Of a DNA stretch of 55,227 nucleotides, positions 14,496-23,473 are shown one piece after another. The stretch spans positions 1 through 55,227 of the forward strand of contig CAYMEK010000027.1 in assembly GCA_964389305.1 (NCBI GenBank), in the 5' to 3' direction. The notes under the pieces are model-generated. The model saw only the letters and a list, made by a program, of their open reading frames with translations, ran no database searches and was not told the DNA's origin. The first letter of the stretch is position 1, and each line of letters starts with the position of its first letter. The position numbers were made by a program, and so were the translations under genes. This DNA comes from CAYMEK01 sp964389305. Its GTDB lineage: Bacteria > Spirochaetota > Spirochaetia > SZUA-6 > DRHE01.

Positions 14496-16115
14496 ATGCG
14501 CGGTAAGTTTATATTCGTCACCGGTGGAGTCTGCTCGGGTTTGGGGAAAGGAGTGGCCGCTTCCTCGATAGGGAGCCTGCTCGAGCATCACGGATTGCAG
14601 GTGCGGATGATCAAGATCGATCCCTATATCAATGTGGACCCCGGAACCATGAGCCCCTACCAACACGGCGAGGTGTATGTAACCGACGATGGGGCGGAGA
14701 CGGATCTCGACCTTGGCAACTACTTCCGCTTCACCTCCTGTCCCCTCGGCAAGGTCAACTCGGTAACCACGGGGCAAGTCTACCAGGAGGTGATCCGCAA
14801 GGAACGGGAGGGGCGTTTTCTGGGCCGAACCGTGCAGGTCATTCCCCACATTACCGACGAGATCAAAGCGCGTATTTTCAAGGTCGGGCACGAGGCCGAG
14901 GTAGAAGTGACGATCGTCGAAATCGGCGGAACCGTGGGCGATATCGAATCCATTCCCTTCCTGGAGACGGCCAGGCAGTTCATCCACGACCTGGGCAGAA
15001 AGCAGGTGCTATTCGTGCACCTGACCCTGATCCCCACGGTGTCCGACGGAGAGATGAAGACCAAGCCCACGCAGCACTCCGTGGCCTCGCTGCGCCAGAT
15101 CGGCATCCAGCCGGACATTGTGCTCTGTCGGGCTCCGGAACCGATTCCAGAGGCCTTGAAGCACAAGATCTCGCTGTTCACCAATGTCGAATACGAGGCC
15201 GTGATCTCGGCCTACAATGTCCAGTCCACGGTGTACGAAATCCCTCTCATCTTTGCCGAGCAGAAGCTCGATGAGATCATTCTTCAGAAGCTCGGGCTTC
15301 CCGCCGGCGCCTGCGATCTCAGCGACTGGCGCCGGGTGGTGGAGGCCTACAACCAGGCTCGTAGGAAAGTCAGAATCGGCCTGGTGGGCAAATATACCGA
15401 ACTGCTCGATTCGTATAAATCAATCTATGAATCCCTGCATCACGGGGGAATCGCCAACCGCTGCCAGATCGAGCTGGTCAAAGTCGATTCCGACAATCTG
15501 CCCACCGATGATCAACAGAGGGGAGCGAAAGAGGTCCTGAAAGACCTGAACGGCATCCTCATCCCCGGCGGGTTCGGTCAGCGGGGGATCGAGGGGATGG
15601 TCCAGGCCGCCGCCTACGCCCGCCGGCACAACCTGCCCTGTTTCGGCATCTGTCTGGGCATGCAGGTCATGGTGATCGAGTACACCCGCAACGTATTGGA
15701 TTGGAAGGATGCCAATTCCACCGAGTTCGTTCCCGGCTCACAGCACGCTGTGATCAGCCTGTTGGAAGAGCAGATTGATGTTAAGGCCTATGGAGGGACC
15801 ATGCGCCTGGGTGCCAGTACGTCGCGGGTGGTTCCCGGTACCCACCTGCACAGGATCTACGGGATCGACGAGATCCGCGAGCGCCACCGGCATCGCTACG
15901 AGGTGGCCAATACATTCCGCGAGGATCTGGTCAAGGGGGGGTTGATTTTCAGCGCCTTCACGCCCGACGGAGCCCTGGTGGAAGCCAGCGAATGGCCAGA
16001 CCATCCCTGGGGGATCGGGGTTCAGTATCATCCGGAGTTCAGATCCAAGCCCGTAGCACCCCATCCTCTGTTTTCCACCTTCGTGGCCGCCTGTATGGAA
16101 CATGAGAGCTCGTAA
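14496..16115 (+). CDS. pyrG: CTP synthase
   Basis: CTP synthase makes CTP from UTP, ATP and glutamine. The 539-residue product has the N-terminal amidoligase domain (FVTGGVCSGLGKG P loop, QHGEVYVTDDGAETDLDLG) and a C-terminal class I glutamine amidotransferase domain with Cys386 in FGICLGMQ and the His-Glu pair in QYHPEFRSKP. The chosen ATG 14496 gives the normal family start MRGKFIFVTGG; GTG 14478 would add six residues. Neither has a clear ribosome binding site. First gene of the long train that runs to holA; its last 14 nt overlap lptC. Confidence 0.97.
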   Translation: MRGKFIFVTGGVCSGLGKGVAASSIGSLLEHHGLQVRMIKIDPYINVDPGTMSPYQHGEVYVTDDGAETDLDLGNYFRFTSCPLGKVNSVTTGQVYQEVIRKEREGRFLGRTVQVIPHITDEIKARIFKVGHEAEVEVTIVEIGGTVGDIESIPFLETARQFIHDLGRKQVLFVHLTLIPTVSDGEMKTKPTQHSVASLRQIGIQPDIVLCRAPEPIPEALKHKISLFTNVEYEAVISAYNVQSTVYEIPLIFAEQKLDEIILQKLGLPAGACDLSDWRRVVEAYNQARRKVRIGLVGKYTELLDSYKSIYESLHHGGIANRCQIELVKVDSDNLPTDDQQRGAKEVLKDLNGILIPGGFGQRGIEGMVQAAAYARRHNLPCFGICLGMQVMVIEYTRNVLDWKDANSTEFVPGSQHAVISLLEEQIDVKAYGGTMRLGASTSRVVPGTHLHRIYGIDEIRERHRHRYEVANTFREDLVKGGLIFSAFTPDGALVEASEWPDHPWGIGVQYHPEFRSKPVAPHPLFSTFVAACMEHESS

Positions 16116-16674
16116 CGCTTTAACGCTTGCCTGTCTCGGCCTCGCCCTCGCCGCCTGCAGCCTGGACTACGAACAAGCCCGGGTTGCCGAGAGCATGGGC
16201 GGCGAGACACCGGAAACCATACTGATCGGCTTCACTCACACGATCGTATCCAACGGCCGGGTCTGGGTGATTCTGGAGGCCGATAGAGCAGAGAGCTATG
16301 CTGAGCGAAAAGAGATCTACCTGCAAGGGGTCCGCTTTCGCGAGTTCGATAGCCAGGGCGAGCTTATCACCGAGGCGAGGGCCGAGAAGGCCGTGTTCGA
16401 CACGGACAGCGAGAACGCCTCGGTGACCGGCTCGATCGTGATCCATTCCACCGAAGAGGAGGCCTCCCTGGAGGCGAGCAGGCTCACCTGGACCCGAGAG
16501 GGAAGGCGTCTGGAAGCCGAGCCCGAGGAAACGGTACGCCTGGAAAAAGATGACGGCTCCTTCGTCGAGGGCCGGGGATTCACGGCCGATTTTCGCCGCA
16601 AGAGAATCGAGTTTTCCTCCCAGGTACGAGGCAGCTATGTTTGGGAAGAAGAAGAGGAAGAACAGGAGCCCTAG
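16102..16674 (+). CDS. lptC: LptC-like LPS transport protein, predicted lipoprotein
   Basis: A 190-residue protein. The signal peptide ends in LAAC, a lipobox with Cys about residue 19, followed by the beta-rich LptC/OstA jelly-roll repeats (GVRFREFDSQGELITEARAEKAVFD and similar). LptC links the LptB2FG transporter to the LptA periplasmic bridge that carries LPS to the outer membrane. In Proteobacteria LptC is held by an N-terminal helix, so lipid anchoring would be a difference. The start overlaps pyrG by 14 nt, and the end overlaps lptA by 38 nt. The very acidic C-terminus (residues about 178-190) is unusual. The assignment rests on fold character and position before lptA and lptB. Confidence 0.82.
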   Translation: MRARNALTLACLGLALAACSLDYEQARVAESMGGETPETILIGFTHTIVSNGRVWVILEADRAESYAERKEIYLQGVRFREFDSQGELITEARAEKAVFDTDSENASVTGSIVIHSTEEEASLEASRLTWTREGRRLEAEPEETVRLEKDDGSFVEGRGFTADFRRKRIEFSSQVRGSYVWEEEEEEQEP

Positions 16675-17332
16675 CCGCACTCTACCCATCGTGGCAATCC
16701 TGCTTGTCCTAGGCGGGTCTGTTTGGGGCCAGACTTTCTCCTTTCGGGGTGACCGAATGGAAACCGTGCTGGCCGAGGGGAGAGAACGGACAATTCTGAA
16801 CGGGAACGCGGAAGTTGCAAGCGAAGACAATCTCATTTGGGCGGACCGCATGGAGCTGTACGGGGAGGGTTTCCGCTACGTGGCCTGTGAAGGCAATGTT
16901 AGGATCGAAAACGAGCAGAAAGGAATACAGCTGACCTGTGACGAGCTTTTCTACAACCGCCACGAAAAACTCGTGCGGGTTCGGGGCAACGTTGTCATGC
17001 TGGACAAGAAGAACGAGGTTGTGGTAAAAGGCGGTTTTTTGGAAAACTGGGAACAGAGTGACGAGACCGTGGTGCAGATCGGCGTACGGATTCTGAAGGA
17101 AGACCTGGTCTGTCGGGCCGAGTTTGCCCGCTACCTGCGCAATGAGGAGAAGTTGGAGCTGTCGGGGATGCCCGTGGTCAACTGGAAGGGTGACGAATAT
17201 CGGGCCCTAAAGATCTACCTCGATCTGGATACCGAGACGATACGGCTGGAGGGGGACATCCGGGGCAAGGTGACCTCGGAGCAGGAGCCAGCTCCGGAGG
17301 AGGAGCAGGCCGAAGGCGGGGAGCCACCATGA
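16637..17332 (+). CDS. lptA: LptA/OstA-family periplasmic LPS transport protein
   Basis: A 231-residue protein with a basic start and signal peptide ending near VWGQ, about residue 32, then repeated OstA beta motifs (TILNGNAEVASEDNLIWADRMEL; VACEGNVRIEN; VRVRGNVVMLD). LptA polymerises in the periplasm between LptC and LptD. A Glu/Pro-rich tail follows residue 210. ATG 16637 lies within lptC and its stop overlaps the lptB start by 4 nt, so the three are translationally coupled. The shared OstA fold makes LptA and LptC hard to tell apart, but signal peptide and order support this call. Confidence 0.87.
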   Translation: MFGKKKRKNRSPSRTLPIVAILLVLGGSVWGQTFSFRGDRMETVLAEGRERTILNGNAEVASEDNLIWADRMELYGEGFRYVACEGNVRIENEQKGIQLTCDELFYNRHEKLVRVRGNVVMLDKKNEVVVKGGFLENWEQSDETVVQIGVRILKEDLVCRAEFARYLRNEEKLELSGMPVVNWKGDEYRALKIYLDLDTETIRLEGDIRGKVTSEQEPAPEEEQAEGGEPP

Positions 17333-18078
17333 GTGAGGAAGTCGCTGCCGGCGACGGCCGACTGTCCGTCGAGGGTCTTTCAAAGCTTTTCGGCAAGAAA
17401 GAGGCTGTCAAGGATGTAAGCTTCTCCATGCGAGTGGGAGAGGTGGTGGGGCTTCTCGGTCCCAACGGGGCCGGTAAAACCACCATTTTCTATATGATTG
17501 TCGGGTTCATCAAGCCTACCCAGGGCAAGATCTACCTCAACGGGCGCAATATATCCGGTTTGCCCATGTATAAACGGGCCCGCCTGGGTATCTCCTACCT
17601 GCCCCAGGAGCCTTCGGTATTTCGCAAGTTGACCGTGGAACAGAACCTTTGGGCCATCCTGGAGACCCGCAAGGACCTTTCTGCCGGGCAGAAGCGCGAG
17701 AAGCTGGAGAGCCTGATGAACGAGCTGGGCATCAGCCACCTGCGCGCTCAGAAGGCCTATACTCTGTCGGGGGGAGAGCGCCGGCGGACCGAGATCGCCC
17801 GTTCCCTGGCCATCGAGCCCCACTTCCTGCTTCTCGACGAGCCCTTTGCCGGTATCGATCCCATTGCCGTCTACGAAATCAAACGGATTGCCGTCGAGCT
17901 ATCTAGAAAGGGCATCGGGGTACTGGTGACCGACCACAATGTACGGGACACCCTGGAAATCACCCATCGATCCTACATCATAAATCTGGGGGAGATCGTG
18001 GTCACCGGCCCCAAAGACGAGCTGTTGCGCAGCGAGGTAGCCCGCAAGATCTACCTAGGAGAAGAGTTCCGCATGTAA
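17329..18078 (+). CDS. lptB: LPS export ABC transporter ATP-binding protein
   Basis: A 249-residue ABC ATPase that powers LPS extraction from the inner membrane with LptF and LptG, which are not in this window. Walker A is GPNGAGKTT, the signature is LSGGERRRTEIARSL and Walker B with catalytic Glu is FLLLDEPFAGIDP, the last typical of LptB. The ATG overlaps the lptA stop (ATGA). The next gene is rpoN, the common lptB-rpoN order of many Gram-negative bacteria. Confidence 0.95.
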   Translation: MSEEVAAGDGRLSVEGLSKLFGKKEAVKDVSFSMRVGEVVGLLGPNGAGKTTIFYMIVGFIKPTQGKIYLNGRNISGLPMYKRARLGISYLPQEPSVFRKLTVEQNLWAILETRKDLSAGQKREKLESLMNELGISHLRAQKAYTLSGGERRRTEIARSLAIEPHFLLLDEPFAGIDPIAVYEIKRIAVELSRKGIGVLVTDHNVRDTLEITHRSYIINLGEIVVTGPKDELLRSEVARKIYLGEEFRM

Positions 18079-18091
18079 TCCCAACTCAATG

Positions 18092-18120
18092 TTGACAATC
18101 CCCGCCGTTATCATTCAAAT
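18092..18120 (+). promoter_or_regulatory. Putative internal promoter for rpoN
   Basis: TTGACA (18092-18097) and TCAAAT (18115-18120) are 17 bp apart in the only sizeable spacer of this part of the gene train. The predicted start near 18127 leaves a leader of only about 12 nt before ATG 18139. Confidence 0.45.
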
Positions 18121-18138
18121 TTGATGAAGAGAGCTACG

Positions 18139-19506
18139 ATGTATCAGTCCCAGAAGCCTGTATTGAGGCAGCAGCAGCAGCTACGCATGACCCCGCAGTT
18201 ATACCAGGCGATAAAGATCATGGCCCTGCCGCTGCAGGAGCTGCGGAACACCATTCAGGAGGAGCTGGAGCGAAATCCGGCTCTGGAGGTAGTGGAGGAA
18301 AACTCTCTGCTGTCCCTGGACGATACGGGCAGGCGCACCTCGGAAGAGCAGGAGTATTTCGAGAATACTTCGGACCCCGGGTACATCAAGGTGCAGGGAG
18401 GAGAAAGCCGGGAGGACGCCCGCCGGAAATTCATCGAAGGCGTGCTGAGCAGGCCTGAGTCCCTTCACGAACACCTGCTCTGGCAGCTCCGTCTTCAGCC
18501 CATCAGCGAGGAGGAGTTTCGAATCGGGGAGCTGCTGATCCGCAACCTGGATGAAAACGGTTTTCACATCGAGAAACCAGAAGCGCTGGTCTCCGAGGAG
18601 CAGCTTCCTGTCATGAACCGGATCAAGCAGCTCATACAGGGCCTCGATCCGGTGGGTACCTGTACGGCCGGATATCGGGAAGCGATCCTGGTACAGATCA
18701 GGATGCATCCCAGTCCGGTGCCCGGCAGCGCCGAGATCGTGGAAAAGCATCTCGAGCTGCTGGAACGGGAAAAGTACCGGGAGATTGCCCGGATCACGAG
18801 GATCAGCGTCAAAGAGGTGGAGAAAATAAAGGAGTTTCTGCGCGAACTGGATCCCCTGCCCGGGAGGAATTTTTCCAGCGAGCAGCCGCGCTACGTCATC
18901 CCGGACGTGATGGTCAAGGTGCAGGAGGGGGAGTTCATCATCGTGCTCAACGATGAGGAGATCCCCGTCCTGGGCATCAACTCCTTCTATGCCAGTATCC
19001 AGGATCACAAAGAGCAGTACCGGCAGAAGGATCTGAAACGCTTCGTTAAAAGCGGCGTTCAGGATGCGCGCTGGTTCATCCGCTCTATCAGACAGCGCAA
19101 CGAAACCCTTCTGAAGGTCTGCAAAGCAATCGTGGAGTTCCAGAGAGAGTTTTTCAGAAAAGGCCCGAAATACCTGGTTCCTCTGTCTTTGAAAGATATA
19201 GCCGCTGAGATCGGTGTTCACGAGGCGACGGTTAGCCGGGTCACCAACGGGAAGTATGTCCAGACCGAATGGGGCATCTTCGAACTCAAGTTCTTTTTCT
19301 CCAACTTGGTTCCAGGAGGAGGACGTTTCTCCAAGGAAGGGGTGAAGCAGATGATCAAAGAGATCATCGAAGAGGAAGGAGGAAAAAAGCGCCTTACGGA
19401 TCAGAAGATCGGGGAGATCCTGGCGGTAAAAGGAGTGAGAATCGCACGCAGGACGATCGCCAAATACAGGAAAGAGCTCGACATCATGAGCTCTCACCAC
19501 AGATAG
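18139..19506 (+). CDS. rpoN: RNA polymerase sigma-54 factor
   Basis: A 455-residue RpoN. Region I is the Gln-rich start (LRQQQQLRMTPQLYQAIKIM), then an acidic linker (about 50-100), the core-binding domain, the HTH (DIAAEIGVHEATVSRVTNGKYV) and the RpoN box ARRTIAKYRKELDI at the very end, which reads the -24 element. It directs core polymerase to -24/-12 promoters and needs an NtrC-type activator, one of which (23474) lies in the same train. ATG 18139 matches the family start; TTG 18121 and ATG 18124 would add a few residues. Confidence 0.97.
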   Translation: MYQSQKPVLRQQQQLRMTPQLYQAIKIMALPLQELRNTIQEELERNPALEVVEENSLLSLDDTGRRTSEEQEYFENTSDPGYIKVQGGESREDARRKFIEGVLSRPESLHEHLLWQLRLQPISEEEFRIGELLIRNLDENGFHIEKPEALVSEEQLPVMNRIKQLIQGLDPVGTCTAGYREAILVQIRMHPSPVPGSAEIVEKHLELLEREKYREIARITRISVKEVEKIKEFLRELDPLPGRNFSSEQPRYVIPDVMVKVQEGEFIIVLNDEEIPVLGINSFYASIQDHKEQYRQKDLKRFVKSGVQDARWFIRSIRQRNETLLKVCKAIVEFQREFFRKGPKYLVPLSLKDIAAEIGVHEATVSRVTNGKYVQTEWGIFELKFFFSNLVPGGGRFSKEGVKQMIKEIIEEEGGKKRLTDQKIGEILAVKGVRIARRTIAKYRKELDIMSSHHR

Positions 19507-19514
19507 GAGGGGCT

Positions 19515-19853
19515 ATGAATATTGAGATCAAGGGCGTGCACGTCGACATCACAGATCAGGTCAAGGAGTACATCGACAGGAAGCTGCACCGTCTCGATTT
19601 CGTTTCCGATCATATCGTCGATCTTCTTTTCTTCGTCAATCAGGAAAAAAGCGAATACAGGCTCGAGGCCAATATCAATTTCCGCTGGGGCAACTCCAAC
19701 CACGTACGGGTCAAGAGTTTCGACATCTTCGCCGGAATCGACAAGTTATTCGACAAAATGGAGCTCAAAGTCCTCAAGGAAAAGAACAAGATCCAGGATC
19801 ACAAGGGCCAAGATTCGGTGCGCAGCGGGGAGGCCGCCGGCGAGACAACATGA
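19515..19853 (+). CDS. hpf: Short-form ribosome hibernation promoting factor
   Basis: A 112-residue HPF/YfiA (S30AE) protein without the long-form dimerisation domain. It binds the 30S decoding site and promotes 100S or idle ribosomes in stationary phase. Family features are the start NIEIKGVHVDITDQVKEYID and the beta-alpha-beta-beta-beta-alpha layout. A strong TAGGAGGGG site precedes ATG 19515. The position between rpoN and hprK is the classical rpoN-hpf linkage. The stop overlaps the hprK start by 4 nt. Confidence 0.93.
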   Translation: MNIEIKGVHVDITDQVKEYIDRKLHRLDFVSDHIVDLLFFVNQEKSEYRLEANINFRWGNSNHVRVKSFDIFAGIDKLFDKMELKVLKEKNKIQDHKGQDSVRSGEAAGETT

Positions 19854-20821
19854 AAAAAATCACGGTCCTGGACCTGCTACAGCTCGATCTCAAGGAAAAC
19901 GACGCCCTCAACTTCAAGTGCATAGCCGGACGGGCCGGATTGGTGCGGGAGCTCAAAGTCCCGGAGATCAATAGGCCAGGGCTGGAACTCAGCGGATTCT
20001 ACGACAACTTCGCCTATCAGCGCATTCAGATCTTCGGCCGCGGCGAGGTCGCCTACCTGTACAAGCTGGCCGAAGAAGGCAAGACAGACACGCTGGAGAA
20101 GCTTTTTTCCTGCGAGATTCCCTGCTGCGTCTTCACCCACAAGCAGGAGCCGACCAAGGACTTCCTGCGGATAGCCGAGAAAACAGGCTGCCCGGTGCTG
20201 CAGACGGACCTGGCCTCCTCCGAGTTTACCACCCGCATCCTGCGGGTGTTAAGCAATATCTTCGCCCCCAAGCAGAGCATTCACGGGGTGCTGGCCGAGG
20301 TGTTCGGGATCGGGGTATTGATCCTCGGCGACAGCGGCGTGGGCAAGAGCGAGACCGCCCTGGCCTTGATCGAGCGCAACCACCGACTGGTAGCCGATGA
20401 TCTGGTGGAGATCCGGCGTGTGGGCGGCAACATTCTGATCGGTACTGGTACCGGAGTTTCCAGCCACCATATGGAGATCAGGGGTCTGGGTATCATCAAT
20501 ATCTCCCACCTGTTCGGGGTGGGAGCTATTCGGGACAAGAAGCAGATCCAGATGGCCATAAGACTGGAAGACTGGGATCCCAACAAGAACTACGACCGTA
20601 TCGGAGCGGAAGAGAACTTCATCGACATCCTTGGCGTACAGGTTCCCTATCTGGTGATCCCGGTGAAGCCGGGGCGCAATATTCCCATAATTATCGAGAC
20701 TGCTGCGATGAACGAACGACTCAAGAAAATGGGTTACTATTCAGCCAAGGAGTTCTCCAGGAACGTCATGCGCTGGCTGGAGACCGAAAGCGCCAAGGCG
20801 ATCTTCTTGAGCGAGACCTGA
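19850..20821 (+). CDS. hprK: HPr(Ser) kinase/phosphorylase
   Basis: A 323-residue HprK/P that phosphorylates HPr on Ser46 and removes the phosphate when phosphate is high. The N-terminal domain covers residues 1-130. The kinase P loop is GDSGVGKS (160-167), and the family signature is EIRGLGIINISHLFGVGAI (residues about 207-225). The length fits the family (about 310-330). It is followed at once by its substrate gene ptsH. In Gram-negative bacteria HprK often sits beside rpoN and links carbon or energy state to regulation. ATGA overlap with hpf. Confidence 0.96.
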   Translation: MKKITVLDLLQLDLKENDALNFKCIAGRAGLVRELKVPEINRPGLELSGFYDNFAYQRIQIFGRGEVAYLYKLAEEGKTDTLEKLFSCEIPCCVFTHKQEPTKDFLRIAEKTGCPVLQTDLASSEFTTRILRVLSNIFAPKQSIHGVLAEVFGIGVLILGDSGVGKSETALALIERNHRLVADDLVEIRRVGGNILIGTGTGVSSHHMEIRGLGIINISHLFGVGAIRDKKQIQMAIRLEDWDPNKNYDRIGAEENFIDILGVQVPYLVIPVKPGRNIPIIIETAAMNERLKKMGYYSAKEFSRNVMRWLETESAKAIFLSET

Positions 20822-20845
20822 GGCGGACCGCCGGTACCCGCGCTC

Positions 20846-21112
20846 ATGGTTGAAAAGACCGTAATCATCAAGAATCGGGCCGGGATCCACGCCCGTCCGG
20901 CAGCACTGCTCGTCGAGACGGCTAACAGGTTCTCCTCCAGCGTTTTCCTCGAGAAAGACGGGGAGAAGATCAACGGAAAGTCCATCATGGGCATTCTTAC
21001 CCTGGCCGGCACCTACAACACCCCGATCAAGATTATCGCCGAAGGCAGCGACGAGGAGCAGGCTGTTGCTGCGCTCAGCAACTTGTTCGAGACCAAGTTC
21101 GAGGAGGAATGA
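20846..21112 (+). CDS. ptsH: Phosphocarrier protein HPr
   Basis: An 88-residue HPr with both control sites: His15 in RAGIHARPA, phosphorylated by enzyme I, and Ser46 in NGKSIMGILTLA, phosphorylated by HprK. Acts in the cytoplasm. No enzyme I or sugar-specific EII gene is in the window, so whether it serves sugar uptake or only regulation is open. It lies 24 nt after hprK. Confidence 0.97.
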   Translation: MVEKTVIIKNRAGIHARPAALLVETANRFSSSVFLEKDGEKINGKSIMGILTLAGTYNTPIKIIAEGSDEEQAVAALSNLFETKFEEE

Positions 21113-21701
21113 GTCGAAGGGGATTACGTTCGCTATTCTGATTGCAGCTCTGCTGACCACCGGACACCTGGGCGCTCAGGAAGCCCGCCTCGAAACCTCT
21201 CTTCAGAGCGATACGGTGCACGTAGCAATCGAGTTCGAAAGCCCAAGGAGCGAAGAGGTGCTGGCTTCGCTGCGGGATGGATTGAAAGCCGAGATTATCT
21301 TCCAGGCCCGGCTGTACAGGAAGAGCCGGGGGCTGCTGTCCTTCCTCGGTGACCGTTTGCTGGTAGAGACCAAGGTATCCCAGACCGCCTATTTTGATTT
21401 CTATGAAAACCGGTATATGATTCTACGAGACGGGAATCTGCTGGGGAAATATACGGGCGAACAGGAGTTCCTGCGCTCTTTTTTCTTCCTCCCGGATCTC
21501 GAGCTGGGACAGATCGATATTTCGGAGCTGCAAGAGCTATACGTTCTGGCCCGAGTCAGGTTGATGCCGGTGAAGATCGTTTCTCCTCTGAACATCATCA
21601 CCCTGTTCTCCTCAGAGACAGTCTCGACTTCCCCCTGGCTCGAGGCGGAGATCCGCCCGCCCGGCGGGCGGGAGCCGGCCGAAAGCAGCGCAAGGCGATG
21701 A
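21066..21701 (+). CDS. DUF4390-like exported protein, start uncertain
   Basis: About 190-210 residues: a signal peptide (hydrophobic ITFAILIAALLTT, cleavage near LGA-QE), then a beta-rich domain (about 40-190) with IIFQARLYRKSRG and the ending region typical of the DUF4390 family that precedes ntrY in several phyla. Role unknown. The only standard start in frame is TTG 21066, which overlaps ptsH by 47 nt but has AGGAG at a good distance. The expected coupled ATGA start at 21109 is in another frame and stops after ten codons, so a one-base deletion or sequence error is possible. The stop overlaps the next ATG. Confidence 0.7.
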   Translation: MLRSATCSRPSSRRNESKGITFAILIAALLTTGHLGAQEARLETSLQSDTVHVAIEFESPRSEEVLASLRDGLKAEIIFQARLYRKSRGLLSFLGDRLLVETKVSQTAYFDFYENRYMILRDGNLLGKYTGEQEFLRSFFFLPDLELGQIDISELQELYVLARVRLMPVKIVSPLNIITLFSSETVSTSPWLEAEIRPPGGREPAESSARR

Positions 21702-23467
21702 GAGCGTTCCATTCCACCAACACCTCGGTAAGTCTGCTGGTCCTGGTGCTGATCTTCATCGTGCTTATCGCTCTGATCGTGGTGTTCTCCCAGCAGATCC
21801 TGGTGAACCTGGCCCGTGTCGATGTCCAGACCAACATCGTGGCCTACGTGGTGGCCATCGCCTTCCCCCTCATCCTGCTCGGACTGATCGTGTTTCAGAT
21901 CGTCCGTCTGATCCGGGAACGGGCCACCCGCAAGCCCGGTTCGCGCCTGAAGACCCGGCTGCTGCTGTTCTTCATTCTCATCGCCCTGCTGTCCTCCATA
22001 CCCCAGTCCCTGCTGTCGATCAACTTCATCAATGCGGCTATCAACTTCTGGCTCGAGGCCCGTATCGGCGAGGCTCTGCGGGGAGGGCTTTCCATTTCCC
22101 TGGAGTACTATCGGGGCATGGTGGAAAATCTGCGCAGCTTCAACCGCAGCTCGCTCATGCCGTCGATACTGCAGGACCTGGAGAGAAATCCGGAGCGGCT
22201 GTGGAAAAACGTTACGACGGTGAACTCTGAGATCCAGTTCATCCAGATATTCGGCCCGGAAGGCGATGAGGTCCTGTTCCGAGGCGACCAGGAAGGGCGG
22301 CTGCGCGGCCTGCTGCCTTTCAACGAGCTGTCGGGCGATCTGCCCAAGGAGGACCGAGAAGAGGCGAGTATTTTACGTAATGCCGCAGTGCACGAGCTGG
22401 ACGGCAGGCGCTACACCGTGGTGGTAGGCCGCCTTCTGCCGGCCGGTTTCGACAACCAGGCCCGGCGTCTTACCGAAAGCCTGGAAATTTTTAACCAGCT
22501 CAACCGTTACAAGAGGCTGTTCCGGCTGGTGCTGGTGGTCTTCTATTTTTTCTTTTCCTTTCCCATCTTCCTGCTGTCGATCCTGGTGAGCTTTCTGCTC
22601 ACCGAGGAGATCATCCGCCCCATCGTAAACCTGGAGGAGGCTACCCGGAGGGTCGCCGAAGGGGATTTCTCCTTTCGCATCCTGACCCGCTCGGCGGACG
22701 AGCTGTCCTTGCTGGTCAGTTCCTTCAACCGCATGGTTTCCGAGCTGTCCCATTCCCGTGAGAAGCTGCGCCAGACCGAAAAAATCTCCGCCTGGCAGGA
22801 GATTGCCCAGAGGTTGGCGCACGAGATCAAAAACCCCCTTACCCCGATCAAGCTCTCTGCCCAGAGAATTCTCAGGAAATATCCGAGCAATCCCGTAGAA
22901 GCGCCCAAGGAGTTCCGGAAGGTGCTGGTGTCCTCGGTGTCATCCATCATCCGGGAGGTGGATAACCTCAACGAATTGCTGGTGGAGTTCCGGGAGTTCG
23001 CCCGCCTGCCCATGCCCAGGCCCGAGAGCGTCATCCTGCGCGAGTTGGTGGGGGAAGTCGCGGACATGTACAACAACCTTTCGGGAAACGTGAGTATTTC
23101 CACCGACCGCGTCAGCGAAGACAGCGTGCTGCAGGCCGATCCCAGCCAGATCAAGCAGGTGTTCGCCAACCTGTTGAAGAATGCAATCCAGGCCATGCCG
23201 GCCGGCGGCCGGATCGAAGTTCGTTCCGCGCTGATCAACAAGGAAAACCGCCGCTACTGCCGCATCTGGATCAAGGACAACGGAGGTGGTATACCCGAGG
23301 AAATCAGGAACAGGATCTTCGAGCCTTACTTCACCACCAAAAGCGAAGGCACCGGGTTGGGTCTGGCTATTGTCGAGCGCATCGTTTTCGATCATGATGG
23401 GAGTATCTGGTTCGAGACCCAGGAGGGTGTCGGCACTACGTTTATCATCGATTTGCCTTTGGAGTGA
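21698..23467 (+). CDS. NtrY-like membrane sensor histidine kinase
   Basis: A 589-residue kinase. Hydrophobic segments at about 11-31, 47-67 and 87-107 and a fourth at about 277-300 flank an extracytoplasmic region. A HAMP domain (about 300-355) follows, then the HisKA domain with His375 in AHEIKNPLTPIKLSAQ and a HATPase domain with N, G1 (DNGGGIP), F and G2 (GTGLGLAIV) boxes. This layout is that of NtrY. It should phosphorylate the adjacent NtrC-family regulator at 23474. The ATG overlaps the DUF4390 stop by 4 nt. The signal sensed is unknown; nitrogen is not proven. Confidence 0.93.
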   Translation: MRAFHSTNTSVSLLVLVLIFIVLIALIVVFSQQILVNLARVDVQTNIVAYVVAIAFPLILLGLIVFQIVRLIRERATRKPGSRLKTRLLLFFILIALLSSIPQSLLSINFINAAINFWLEARIGEALRGGLSISLEYYRGMVENLRSFNRSSLMPSILQDLERNPERLWKNVTTVNSEIQFIQIFGPEGDEVLFRGDQEGRLRGLLPFNELSGDLPKEDREEASILRNAAVHELDGRRYTVVVGRLLPAGFDNQARRLTESLEIFNQLNRYKRLFRLVLVVFYFFFSFPIFLLSILVSFLLTEEIIRPIVNLEEATRRVAEGDFSFRILTRSADELSLLVSSFNRMVSELSHSREKLRQTEKISAWQEIAQRLAHEIKNPLTPIKLSAQRILRKYPSNPVEAPKEFRKVLVSSVSSIIREVDNLNELLVEFREFARLPMPRPESVILRELVGEVADMYNNLSGNVSISTDRVSEDSVLQADPSQIKQVFANLLKNAIQAMPAGGRIEVRSALINKENRRYCRIWIKDNGGGIPEEIRNRIFEPYFTTKSEGTGLGLAIVERIVFDHDGSIWFETQEGVGTTFIIDLPLE

Positions 23468-23473
23468 GAGACT

